The notes below the pieces were generated by a model, which saw only the letters and a list, made by a program, of their open reading frames with translations, was not told where the DNA came from and searched no databases. The position numbers were made by a program, and so were the translations under genes. 64,000 bases of DNA from Hyalangium gracile (GTDB lineage Bacteria; Myxococcota; Myxococcia; Myxococcales; Myxococcaceae), in assembly GCF_020103725.1 (NCBI RefSeq), contig NZ_JAHXBG010000003.1:248001-312000 (forward strand), given 5' to 3'. The stretch's first letter is position 1. Each line of letters begins with the position of its first letter. This document shows positions 17,427 through 25,205 of the stretch, piece by piece.

Positions 17427-20400
17427 ATGCAGGTCCCCCCACGCAAGGCGCTGCTCGAGCAACTGGACTCCCTGTCCCATGGAGCGCGCATGGCGCGGGT
17501 GGCCGCCCTGGGCGAGGAGGCCCGAGGGACGGCGGCGCTCACGCAGCTGATGGACGAGCTGCTCTCCGGTGAAGCATACGAGGCGAGCCTGGCCCTGCAG
17601 ATGGCGCGGGCCGCGCGGGAAGAGGCTCCGCTGCTGCGAGCCCTCCACCACCCTTCGTTGATGATCCAGAAGCTGGCCGCGGCGCTGGCGGGCCCCTGCA
17701 TCCAGGATGACGCCGCGCTGGAGCGCGTCCTGCCCGAGCTGGCCCCGGCCATCCGGCGGCGCGTGCTCAAGAGCGTGGCGCTGGCCGGCCGCGGCGCCCT
17801 GGCCGCCCGGCTGCTGCCGCAGATCCTCTCCCGGCACGGCGAGGAGGAGGCCGTCCTGCTCCTGCAGGCCGTGGATGAGGCGACGGTGCGGCGACTGCTG
17901 CCGGAGGTGGGCCATACGCTCAGGAGCTGGCGCACGCTCACCTGGCGCTACCCGGACGCGGTGCTCGAGTACTTCCAGGCCCGCTTCGCCGAGGCTCCCG
18001 AGCGGCAGCGCGACATGCTCTTCTACATCTATCACGCGCCGCTGGCGGAGCTGACCCACCTGCGCAGCGCCGCGGTGCTCGCCCTGGCGCGCGACTTCTC
18101 GCCGCTGGAGACGATGCCGTGGCCCCTGCTCGTGGGGAGCCGCAGGCTCACCCGCCGCCACCCCGAGCAGATCTTCGACCTGCTCACGCGGCCCTCGCTC
18201 CGAGGCTGGCTGAGGAACCAGGGCCTGCCGCGGGGCGTGCTGCTGGAGGCGGATGCCTTCACCTCCGAGCAGCAGCACGCGCTGGCCCGGCTCCTCGCGG
18301 AGATGCCCCAGCACCTGGGCGCCTTCCTGGCGGCGCTGCCGCCCTCGCGGCGCGCCGCCCTCTTCACCCACGCCTTCGAGGGCATCTCCGCGCGCGACCT
18401 GCCCGACTCGCTGCTCTCCGTGCTGCCCCACGCGCAGCGGGACACGGAGGCGGCGCGACGGCTCACGTTCCGGGAGATCCAGGAGAACCGCAACCGGCTG
18501 CTGGCCACCCACGCCCTGCGCCTCATCGAGCACGCGCGCGAGCCGCTGACCAAGGCCGCCTTCGCGGCGAAGGCGGAGGATCGCTCCCAGGCGCTCGTCT
18601 TCCTGGTGCGAGCCACGGGGCTGTCGCGGCGGGGGATGACGGAGACGCTGACCCACCTCATGCGGCTGCGCAACGAGCAGGACCCGGTGCGCATGGCGGT
18701 GCTCAGCGAGCTGGCCAACGTGCCGCTCGCCGCCTTCAGCGCCGAGCACATCCCCTCGCTCACGGAGCTGGTGACGTGCGTGGTGGAGGCGCGGGACTCC
18801 TCGTCGACGACACGCGCCGCGCTCCAGCAGCTGGCCTTCCGGCTGATGCAGGGCCACGCCACCGAGCCGGAGGGCCCGCTGTTCCAGTTCTCGCTGGACA
18901 CGCTGAAGCGCCTGGCGGGACAACGCGGCACGCTCTCGCTGCCATCGCTCGAGAGGGATCTGCCGCGCGGCGCCGAGTTCCGCATCGTCTCCACGCTGCT
19001 GCCGATGATCCGCTCGGCCGCCGAGCGCGACAGCCACGCCCTCGCCATCACCCTGGCTCGAGCGCTCGGCAGGCGCGCGTGGCACGTGGACATGCTCCAG
19101 GCGATGCTCGAGCCGGCGACGGAGGCTTCGCCGGAGGGCGCGGCGCACATGGCCATCTCGCTGTGGCTCGCGCCCCCACGCACGCGCGACGTCCGGGTGC
19201 GCAAGCTGCTGGATCGGGACGAGACGACGGTGACCATCACCCCGGTCTTCCAGCACCTGCACCGGCGCCGCCAGGAGTGGCTGGATCCCTTCCTCCAGGG
19301 GCGGAGGCTGCGCGGGCGCTTCAAGACGGGCAAGGCGGGGTGGGTGCCGCCGGCTCGGGACGGCTTTCACCGCTGGCTGCCACGGCAGCAGGAGCAGCTG
19401 GTGAAGCTGCTGGTGCTGATTGCCCAGGACGGGCAGCGCAGCGCCTGGGAGCGGATGGCCGTGCTGCACGTGCTGCCTCGGATGCCGGTGGTGACGGTGG
19501 ACACGCTGGCCCCGTTCCTCACCTCGAAGGACGTGCCCACGGTGGAGGCGGCGCTGGGGGCGCTGGCGTGGCTCGATCGGCCGGAGACGGCGCTGCCGCT
19601 GCTGCTGGAGCACCTCGAAGGGGACCGCGCCCGGGTGGCCATGTACGCGGTGCCGCGCGTGGCGCGCCTGGTGAGCGGGGAGACGCTGTCGAAGACGCTG
19701 GCGGCGCTGTTCGGGCGCGAGAAGCTGAAGGTGACGGTCCAGAAGGAGGCGGTGCGGCTGCTGGGGACCTACCGCTCCCCGCACAGCATGGCGCTGCTGC
19801 GCCAGCAGTGGGAGCGCCCGCAGCTCCACCGGGACGTGCGCATCGCGGTAGGCCATGCGGCGCGACGGCTGCTGGACACGCCGGAGGCGTGGGAGATGCT
19901 CGACGCCATGGCGCGCAGCCCGGATGCATACGTGGCCGCGAGCCTGCTGGATCAGCCCACCTTCGTGCTGCGTCCCGAGGTGCGCCCGCGCTATGCGACG
20001 CTGGTGCTCCAGGTGGCCCGCCATCCGGAGCTGTCCGTCCGCAAGCAGGCGTGGCTGGCGCTCACCGCCTGGTCTCCCGGCATGGAGGAGGAAGTGGCGC
20101 GGGCGGCGTCCGAGCGCGTCCTGGACCTCGCGGGAGGCGCCGAGTGGGGGGAGGCCGGCCGAGCGCTGGTCGAGTCCATCCGGGACGGCCTCGCGGTGGA
20201 GCAGGTCATCTCCACGGTGGCGGCGCTCGTCACCCAGCCCGTCACCGAGGCGCAGAACGCCACGCCGGAGCGGGATCTGCCGGCCCGCCAGCGGCTGAGC
20301 GGGCTGTGCCAGGCCCTGCTGAACCTGCCGCGCCCGGTGCGCCTGCGCCTGAGGAAGCGGCTGGGGGAGGTGGCGGGCGTCATCGCCACGGATGCCTCCC

Positions 20401-20765
20401 TCTGGCCGGAGAGCGCGGCGCTGCGGCTGGGAGTCATGGAGTGGAAGGATGCGGGCGTCGCCAGCCAAGCGATCCTCGAGCTGGCGGCGGAGTCGAGAGA
20501 GGAGCCCCTCTTCGCCCCGTCCCTGGCGGGCGCGGTGGCCTCGGCCGTGAGCCACCCGAGCGCCGAGTGGGAGCCGGAGACGCTGCTGGAGATCTCCGAG
20601 CGCGTGGCGGAAGGAGCGCCGCTCGTCTCCATGGCGCTGGTGCGAGTCGCTGGTGAGCGTCTGCACTGGCGAGAGGATGCGGCCCGGCGGCTCCGCGTGC
20701 TGCGCGAGCACTCCCGCCCGGCCATCCGCGCCGCGGCGCGAGCCATCGCCACCGCCGGGGAGTGA
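17427..20765 (+). CDS. Very large HEAT-like helical-repeat protein
   Basis: An 1112-residue protein starting at ATG 17427 behind AGGAGG. Almost the whole length is short paired helices rich in Ala, Leu, Arg and Glu (for example VQKEAVRLLGTYRSPHSMALLRQ, DVPTVEAALGALAWLDRPETALPLL), which is the HEAT/alpha-solenoid style. A non-repeat insert near residues 630-650 (GWVPPARDGFHRWLPRQQEQ) interrupts the array. There is no signal peptide or TM segment. A cytoplasmic scaffold or adaptor role is likely, with unknown partners. The upstream 274-base gap contains a perfect 12-base palindrome GGAGGCGCCTCC (17328-17339), possibly regulatory. The long antisense open frame across this gene is a GC-driven shadow. 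Confidence 0.8.
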   Translation: MQVPPRKALLEQLDSLSHGARMARVAALGEEARGTAALTQLMDELLSGEAYEASLALQMARAAREEAPLLRALHHPSLMIQKLAAALAGPCIQDDAALERVLPELAPAIRRRVLKSVALAGRGALAARLLPQILSRHGEEEAVLLLQAVDEATVRRLLPEVGHTLRSWRTLTWRYPDAVLEYFQARFAEAPERQRDMLFYIYHAPLAELTHLRSAAVLALARDFSPLETMPWPLLVGSRRLTRRHPEQIFDLLTRPSLRGWLRNQGLPRGVLLEADAFTSEQQHALARLLAEMPQHLGAFLAALPPSRRAALFTHAFEGISARDLPDSLLSVLPHAQRDTEAARRLTFREIQENRNRLLATHALRLIEHAREPLTKAAFAAKAEDRSQALVFLVRATGLSRRGMTETLTHLMRLRNEQDPVRMAVLSELANVPLAAFSAEHIPSLTELVTCVVEARDSSSTTRAALQQLAFRLMQGHATEPEGPLFQFSLDTLKRLAGQRGTLSLPSLERDLPRGAEFRIVSTLLPMIRSAAERDSHALAITLARALGRRAWHVDMLQAMLEPATEASPEGAAHMAISLWLAPPRTRDVRVRKLLDRDETTVTITPVFQHLHRRRQEWLDPFLQGRRLRGRFKTGKAGWVPPARDGFHRWLPRQQEQLVKLLVLIAQDGQRSAWERMAVLHVLPRMPVVTVDTLAPFLTSKDVPTVEAALGALAWLDRPETALPLLLEHLEGDRARVAMYAVPRVARLVSGETLSKTLAALFGREKLKVTVQKEAVRLLGTYRSPHSMALLRQQWERPQLHRDVRIAVGHAARRLLDTPEAWEMLDAMARSPDAYVAASLLDQPTFVLRPEVRPRYATLVLQVARHPELSVRKQAWLALTAWSPGMEEEVARAASERVLDLAGGAEWGEAGRALVESIRDGLAVEQVISTVAALVTQPVTEAQNATPERDLPARQRLSGLCQALLNLPRPVRLRLRKRLGEVAGVIATDASLWPESAALRLGVMEWKDAGVASQAILELAAESREEPLFAPSLAGAVASAVSHPSAEWEPETLLEISERVAEGAPLVSMALVRVAGERLHWREDAARRLRVLREHSRPAIRAAARAIATAGE

Positions 20766-20811
20766 GCCCTCAGCGCCACCCCAAGAGTGAACAGCATGGG
20801 CAACTGCGTTC

Positions 20812-21009
20812 TCAGAAAACCCGGACGAGGCTCTGCCCCCGACCTCTTCGACCGGTTAGCTTCGCGTGAGGCTTCACTGAACGACGAGTAACTTTCTGTG
20901 TTCTCCCTTCGTGGAGCCACGACACGCGGCAGTAATGCCCTTGGGCCTCGGTGACGAAGCCTTTCTTCGCACCACGCTTCACCCAGCCCAACTTCTTGAT
21001 CGCAGGCAT
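20812..21009 (-). CDS. Small basic protein, unknown
   Basis: A 65-residue protein starting at ATG 21009 with GGAGAC six bases upstream. It is rich in Lys/Arg and has an SH3/KOW-like strand pattern (KKGFVTEAQGHYCRVSWLHEG) followed by a basic tail, so nucleic-acid binding is possible. It sits 28 bases downstream of the secreted protein gene on the same strand, suggesting a three-gene unit. GC is lower than the chromosome around it. Short length keeps confidence moderate. Confidence 0.5.
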   Translation of the reverse strand: MPAIKKLGWVKRGAKKGFVTEAQGHYCRVSWLHEGRTQKVTRRSVKPHAKLTGRRGRGQSLVRVF

Positions 21010-21037
21010 GCACCTGTCTCCACCTACACCTACACAC

Positions 21038-21553
21038 CTACAAATTGTGAGGATAGCGTGCGAGGACGCGTCCCTCCGGTGAAACTGCATACAGTTCCAG
21101 CCAGTCAATAGCGGCATTGAAGCTGGCATCCGCGCGTCCGCACCTATCCACACGGCGATTGATACGAACGATATACATCCCGTCACCTTCACCGACAATC
21201 ACGTCCATGGCCTTGGGAGAGTATTCGCAACGCCCTGCGTGACCCTTGTCCTCCTTCATGATGCGCGCGAGCAGGTGCTGCATCGCTGCATGCGCGGCAA
21301 TGACGGCGGGGCCGTCCAACGTCGCCAGTGTCCGCACCTCGGTTGGCCAGCGAATACCATCCACGATGAGCGGCTTACTCGCCACAGTCCCGGCATCTCG
21401 CTCCAAGGAACTGGCCGGAGTCGCCCCCATTCCCGCATCAACTGCTGATGAACTTGCGGAGGAAGCGCCGGTTCCGGCATCCGACTGAGCGGCAACGGTT
21501 CCTGCGCCCACAAGCAACGTGACGAGCAGGAACGAGCAATGAAGTCTCAGCAT
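21038..21553 (-). CDS. Small secreted protein, unknown, in lower-GC cluster
   Basis: A 171-residue protein with a signal peptide (LLVTLLVGAGTVAAQ) and then a Ser/Ala/Asp-rich low-complexity stretch (residues 24-60). The folded part starts at WPTEVRTLATLDGPAVIAAH and contains four strands and two Cys residues (HAGRCEYS and VDRCGRAD) that could form a disulphide. It follows the JAMM-like lipoprotein gene by 25 bases on the same strand, so the two are probably co-transcribed and act together outside the cytoplasm. The family is not recognised. Composition is clearly less GC-rich than flanking genes. Confidence 0.65.
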   Translation of the reverse strand: MLRLHCSFLLVTLLVGAGTVAAQSDAGTGASSASSSAVDAGMGATPASSLERDAGTVASKPLIVDGIRWPTEVRTLATLDGPAVIAAHAAMQHLLARIMKEDKGHAGRCEYSPKAMDVIVGEGDGMYIVRINRRVDRCGRADASFNAAIDWLELYAVSPEGRVLARYPHNL

Positions 21554-21578
21554 AGGGTCATTCCAAGAGAATCGCGAC

Positions 21579-22373
21579 CTAGTACCAATCTGTCAGTTCT
21601 GGAGAGCATTCGGGCGGAAGGACATTGCCCGTAAGCATACTGGACGACTGAGGCTTGCAGATGGCCTGAAACTCCCAATGTCGCTTGTCCTCTCTCCACC
21701 TGAATACCTCACCCTGTGGATTCCATTTATAGAAGCGCGGTTCGTCGCCACGGCCTGTGGCAAGCCAATGCCAGGCGGGAATCAACAAGCCCTGGCCATC
21801 AAGCGCAGGCTGCCCACTGGGAGTTGCTGCATATCCCACGACGACCCAGATTCCTTCTGGCGATCTCATCGCGGGAAACCTTCTCAGGTCCGTACTGCTC
21901 GCGAAGAGGCCACAGGTGTGATTATGAGCATAACCGAATACAGGCAGGCCTCTCCCGAAGTCGGCGTCTTCCACACCGCCGAATGGCGGCTTGCACGCTC
22001 CTTGCTCCCTCACCAGTTTCCGGATGGGCCACGTCGCACGCCAATCCTGGGGAGTCCTGTAGACCGCGACACAATATTCAGATGCGTCAGGGCGCGGCTG
22101 GCCATTCCAGTCACAAGCGTCCGTTGCTCCCGGTAGGGTCATCAGGGCTTTGAGGGTGGCCAAAACCAGATCGTCTGGCACAGCGGCCTGATCCGAGAGG
22201 ACGGTGGGCACGGCCGGCCATGGCCCAGGCCCCACAACCAGCTCCAACTCGGGCGCGTCCTCGAGTTTGGGTAATTCCGAGGTCACATAGAAGAGCCGAG
22301 AACCTGAGCACGCCGTGGCGACCGCGAGTACTGCCAACAAAAGCGGTCTCATCCGAAGCCGTATGGAGTTCAT
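21579..22373 (-). CDS. Predicted lipoprotein with JAMM/MPN-like metal motif
   Basis: A 264-residue protein. The N-terminal hydrophobic segment ends in ATAC (Cys 22), a likely lipobox. Residues 146-165 read FGYAHNHTCGLFASSTDLRR: His 150, His 152, Ser 159/160 and Asp 162 resemble the H-x-H-x7-S-x2-D zinc site of JAMM isopeptidases, but the His-Asp spacing is one residue shorter than in RadC or AMSH. Glu 99 in SEYCVAVY could be the upstream catalytic Glu. A zinc-dependent peptidase-like role on the cell surface is inferred, not shown. The C-terminus is strand-rich and aromatic. It is first of three same-strand, lower-GC genes. ATG 22373 is used; 22352 and 22418 are alternatives. Confidence 0.65.
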   Translation of the reverse strand: MNSIRLRMRPLLLAVLAVATACSGSRLFYVTSELPKLEDAPELELVVGPGPWPAVPTVLSDQAAVPDDLVLATLKALMTLPGATDACDWNGQPRPDASEYCVAVYRTPQDWRATWPIRKLVREQGACKPPFGGVEDADFGRGLPVFGYAHNHTCGLFASSTDLRRFPAMRSPEGIWVVVGYAATPSGQPALDGQGLLIPAWHWLATGRGDEPRFYKWNPQGEVFRWREDKRHWEFQAICKPQSSSMLTGNVLPPECSPELTDWY

Positions 22374-22526
22374 GCCCGTCGATACCAGCCTGGTCAGCTC
22401 GACTGTATGGTGCCCCATCGTATGAAAGCCGGTCCCGTATCGTCAAATCCTCCACCCTCTCGATGCAGCCCAAACATGACCCATGTCCGGCCACTGAATC
22501 GCCCCTCCCTTTCGCTCTCCGTCTAC

Positions 22527-23312
22527 TCACGCGTGGGCGCGGAGGAACTCGAGCAGGTGCGGGTTGAGCAGCTCGGGGTGGGTGAGACAGACGGCGTGAG
22601 CGGCTTCGGGGATGAAGACACAGCCAGCGCTGCCTGGCAGCAGGTGGCTGAGCAGCTCGCCCTGTGACGGAGAGACGGTGGTGTCCTGCGCGCCGTGCAC
22701 GACCAGCGCGGGGCACCGGATGTCCTTCAGCCGCTTGCTGATGTCATCCCGCTCGTAGAGACAGCGGATGGTGGCCAGCACGTGAGCGCCGGTGAGCACG
22801 CGCCAGCGATTGGTCCACGCAGTGAACCGGAAGGGATCTCCCAGGAAGGAGTTGGCGAGGATGTGGAGGATGGGCTCGATGGGCCCCTCGGAGGACCAGA
22901 TCTTCGCGATGTCCCGATAGATGTCCTGCTGCTGCGCATCCTCCTGGGTGATGCGGGTGCTCATGAGCACCAGCCCCTTGACGCGCTCGGGGTAGCGCAG
23001 CGCCACGCGCAGCGCGCAGTGGCTGCCCAGGGACATGCCGCCCACCACGGCCCGCTCGATGCCGAGATGATCCAGCAGGCCGACGCAGTCGTCCGCCGAG
23101 TCCCAGAGGCTGAAGGGCTTGCCATCCCAGCGCGTGCGCCCCGTCCCCCGCGAGTCCCAGCGGATGACGCGGAACTCCGGAGCCAGTGCTCGCACCTGGG
23201 CCTCGAACATGCGGCTGTCCATGAGGAAGCCATGGCCCAGGATGATGGGACGGCCGGGGCCACCCGAGTCTTCGTAGAAGATGTCTTGTCCGTGAATCGC
23301 GGCGATTGGCAT
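22527..23312 (-). CDS. Alpha/beta-fold hydrolase
   Basis: A 261-residue serine hydrolase. The oxyanion-hole strand reads ILGHGFLMD, the nucleophile elbow GMSLGS carries the catalytic Ser, the acid is expected in VVHGAQDTTVS and the His in PEAAHAVCL. Overall pattern matches esterases, 3-oxoadipate enol-lactonases and haloperoxidase-like enzymes (RWDSRGTGRT). The substrate cannot be assigned. There is no signal peptide, so it is cytoplasmic. It is divergent from an XRE regulator with a 9-bp inverted repeat in between, suggesting that regulator controls it. ATG 23312 is chosen; 23354 in frame is possible but would leave AGG only one base from the start. Confidence 0.88.
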   Translation of the reverse strand: MPIAAIHGQDIFYEDSGGPGRPIILGHGFLMDSRMFEAQVRALAPEFRVIRWDSRGTGRTRWDGKPFSLWDSADDCVGLLDHLGIERAVVGGMSLGSHCALRVALRYPERVKGLVLMSTRITQEDAQQQDIYRDIAKIWSSEGPIEPILHILANSFLGDPFRFTAWTNRWRVLTGAHVLATIRCLYERDDISKRLKDIRCPALVVHGAQDTTVSPSQGELLSHLLPGSAGCVFIPEAAHAVCLTHPELLNPHLLEFLRAHA

Positions 23313-23362
23313 GGTGTCTGGAGATCCATGCCTGTCATCGACCGGACAGGGCATACCTCCCC

Positions 23363-23387
23363 AGGCGTACGACCGGGGCGTACGCCT
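23363..23387. promoter_or_regulatory. 9-bp inverted repeat, candidate operator
   Basis: AGGCGTACG and CGTACGCCT are perfect inverted copies separated by seven bases. They lie between the divergent hydrolase and XRE-regulator starts, and a further GCGTACC half-site occurs downstream near 23420. Size and symmetry suit a dimeric HTH regulator. Confidence 0.5.
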
Positions 23388-23468
23388 CGAGTGGTACGGC
23401 TCGCTTCGACCCTGCTGCGTACCCTGCCGCTCACTTCAATGACTCGGACGACACACGAGGTGAGCGTA

Positions 23469-23960
23469 ATGAAAGACAAGCGGGCGGCGAGGGTTGCCGC
23501 GAGATCCTCGACTCCTCCGCGGCGGACGCGCCGCGAGCGGGGCCACTCCCTTGCGACGGACAGGCAGTGGCAGGAGGAGCGACTCCGGAAGACGCTCGGC
23601 AGGGCCGCGCGGCTGGCGAGGATGCGCTCGGGGCTCACCCAGGCGGACGTCGCCGAGAGCATCGGCACGGTGACGGAGGTGTACGGGCGCATGGAGCGCG
23701 GCAAGCTGCTCCCCAGCGTGCCGACCCTGCTCCGGCTCTGCGTCGCGCTCCACAGCGGCCCCCATGAGCTGATGGGGTTCGTCCCCATGGGCCCCACGGA
23801 CAAGGAGCGCCCCTGGGAGGAGCTCCAGGGCTCGGCGGGCCCGCCGAAGACCCCGGAGCTCCAGCGCCTCGTGCGCCGCCTGGGCCACCTCGACCGCTCG
23901 GAGATCCGGCTGCTGCTGGCGCTCGTGAGCTCGCTGGCGGCGCGGCGGGTGAAGAAGTGA
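23469..23960 (+). CDS. XRE-family helix-turn-helix regulator
   Basis: A 163-residue DNA-binding protein. The first ~40 residues are basic and probably disordered. The Cro/C1-type HTH covers about residues 45-100 (RMRSGLTQADVAESIG, then VYGRMERGKLLPSVPTLLRL), followed by a Pro linker and a short helical C-terminus. ATG 23469 lies just after a GAGGTGAG; longer upstream open sequence in this frame is the shadow of the hydrolase gene. Divergent placement and the inverted repeat at 23363-23387 suggest control of itself and the hydrolase. Confidence 0.85.
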   Translation: MKDKRAARVAARSSTPPRRTRRERGHSLATDRQWQEERLRKTLGRAARLARMRSGLTQADVAESIGTVTEVYGRMERGKLLPSVPTLLRLCVALHSGPHELMGFVPMGPTDKERPWEELQGSAGPPKTPELQRLVRRLGHLDRSEIRLLLALVSSLAARRVKK

Positions 23961-23969
23961 GGCGAGCGC

Positions 23970-25064
23970 TCAGGGCGAGGCGGGCGCGCCGATGGCCACC
24001 GGGCGCACCTGGGAGACCGACACCCCCTTGAGGCGCAGCGGCAGAAGCATCGTGCAGGAGGTCCACACCTTGTTCGCCGCCAGCTCGGCCAGGTGCACGT
24101 TCTCCACGTGGTGGATGCCCGACTGCACCAGGTTCTCGTGGTGGATGGAGAAAGGCAGCCCCGGCGGCGTTCCCGGCGTCGGCGGCACCTTGCCCTCCAT
24201 CTGCCCCTCCACCATGGGATCCAGGAACGGCGCATCCAGCCCCAGCGCCACGACGGCCTTCTGACCGATGTACTTCGCCGCGTCGTACGAGAGCCCCGGG
24301 CCCTGCTTGTAGTACCCCTTGCCGCCCTCCGGGTCCGCCCAGTTCTCCTCCCAGCCGGTGTAGATGTAGAGGACATCGCCCGGCTGCAGCCCGCGCCAGC
24401 CCAGCCCCTGCGCCTGGAGCATGCCCTCGATGTCCTTGGCGGTGATGAGCTGGCCGGCCTTCATGGGCTGGCCCTGGCCCAGGAAGCCGCGCGCATCCAG
24501 CAGCACCGCCTCGGTGATGATGGGCGGCACCTTCTCCATGCCGAACTTCAGCAGCGGCGAGTCCGGCGTCGGCTTGACGTCCTTCTGCGTGAAGCCGCCG
24601 TAGTACTGGACCGCATCCACCGGCAAGGGGCTCTGCGGGTTCCAGGGCTCGGGCAGGATGCCGAAGTGCCCGAAGCCGTCGAACTGGGTGCCCTGGTTGT
24701 TCGGGTCCCCTTCCCCGAGCACCTCGCCGTTCACCACCTGCCGGGTGTACGGCAGGGCCGCGGACGGCCGGTACTTGTAGTTCAGCGGCGTGGAGAAGGG
24801 AGACGACGGCATGGTGTTCGAGGACACCTGCGCCAGCTCGTACACCTTCGCGTTCGGCGCGTTCATGTGCCAGGCGCACCGCATCCACGTCCCGGGGCCC
24901 TGGGTGTTGGCCATGCCCCGCTCGTCTCCGGCCTGCCAGGGCGGCGCCGGCACCTGCGAGCGCGTGCGCTCCACCATCGCCTGCTCGGACTCACGCCCAC
25001 CGCCCGTCGTCGCGCACGCCGCGGTCAGGCCCAGCCCCGCCACCATCATCAGTGACTTCCTCAC
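23970..25064 (-). CDS. Cyclase-family (kynurenine formamidase-like) lipoprotein
   Basis: A 364-residue protein starting at GTG 25064 with GGAGGAGACC just upstream. The signal ends in LTAAC, a likely lipobox. The body matches the 'putative cyclase' superfamily of metal hydrolases: NQGTQFDGFGHFG corresponds to the usual H-x-G-T-H-x-D metal motif, and SGIHHVENVHLAEL to the later active-site helix. The second metal-binding His of the canonical motif is Gln here, so activity or metal choice may be altered. Most relatives are cytoplasmic; a lipid-anchored form is unusual. A 7-bp inverted repeat (25094-25116) lies in the leader. Confidence 0.8.
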   Translation of the reverse strand: MRKSLMMVAGLGLTAACATTGGGRESEQAMVERTRSQVPAPPWQAGDERGMANTQGPGTWMRCAWHMNAPNAKVYELAQVSSNTMPSSPFSTPLNYKYRPSAALPYTRQVVNGEVLGEGDPNNQGTQFDGFGHFGILPEPWNPQSPLPVDAVQYYGGFTQKDVKPTPDSPLLKFGMEKVPPIITEAVLLDARGFLGQGQPMKAGQLITAKDIEGMLQAQGLGWRGLQPGDVLYIYTGWEENWADPEGGKGYYKQGPGLSYDAAKYIGQKAVVALGLDAPFLDPMVEGQMEGKVPPTPGTPPGLPFSIHHENLVQSGIHHVENVHLAELAANKVWTSCTMLLPLRLKGVSVSQVRPVAIGAPASP

Positions 25065-25205
25065 GGTCTCCTCCTCGCCGGGGACTCACCCCCGAGCGCC
25101 CGTCTTCTAGGCGCTCCATGCCCCCCTCGCCATTTCCGGTGGGCAGTTGACGCGAGCGCCCTCTCGGGAAAGAACAGGCCCCTCCTCGCTCCCCTGGAAG
25201 GACGC

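Noticed and set aside
16908-20711. 1267-residue open frame on the minus strand across the HEAT-like gene
   Set aside because: Composition is Arg/His/Gln-rich shadow sequence, and the plus strand has a good ribosome site and regular helical repeats.
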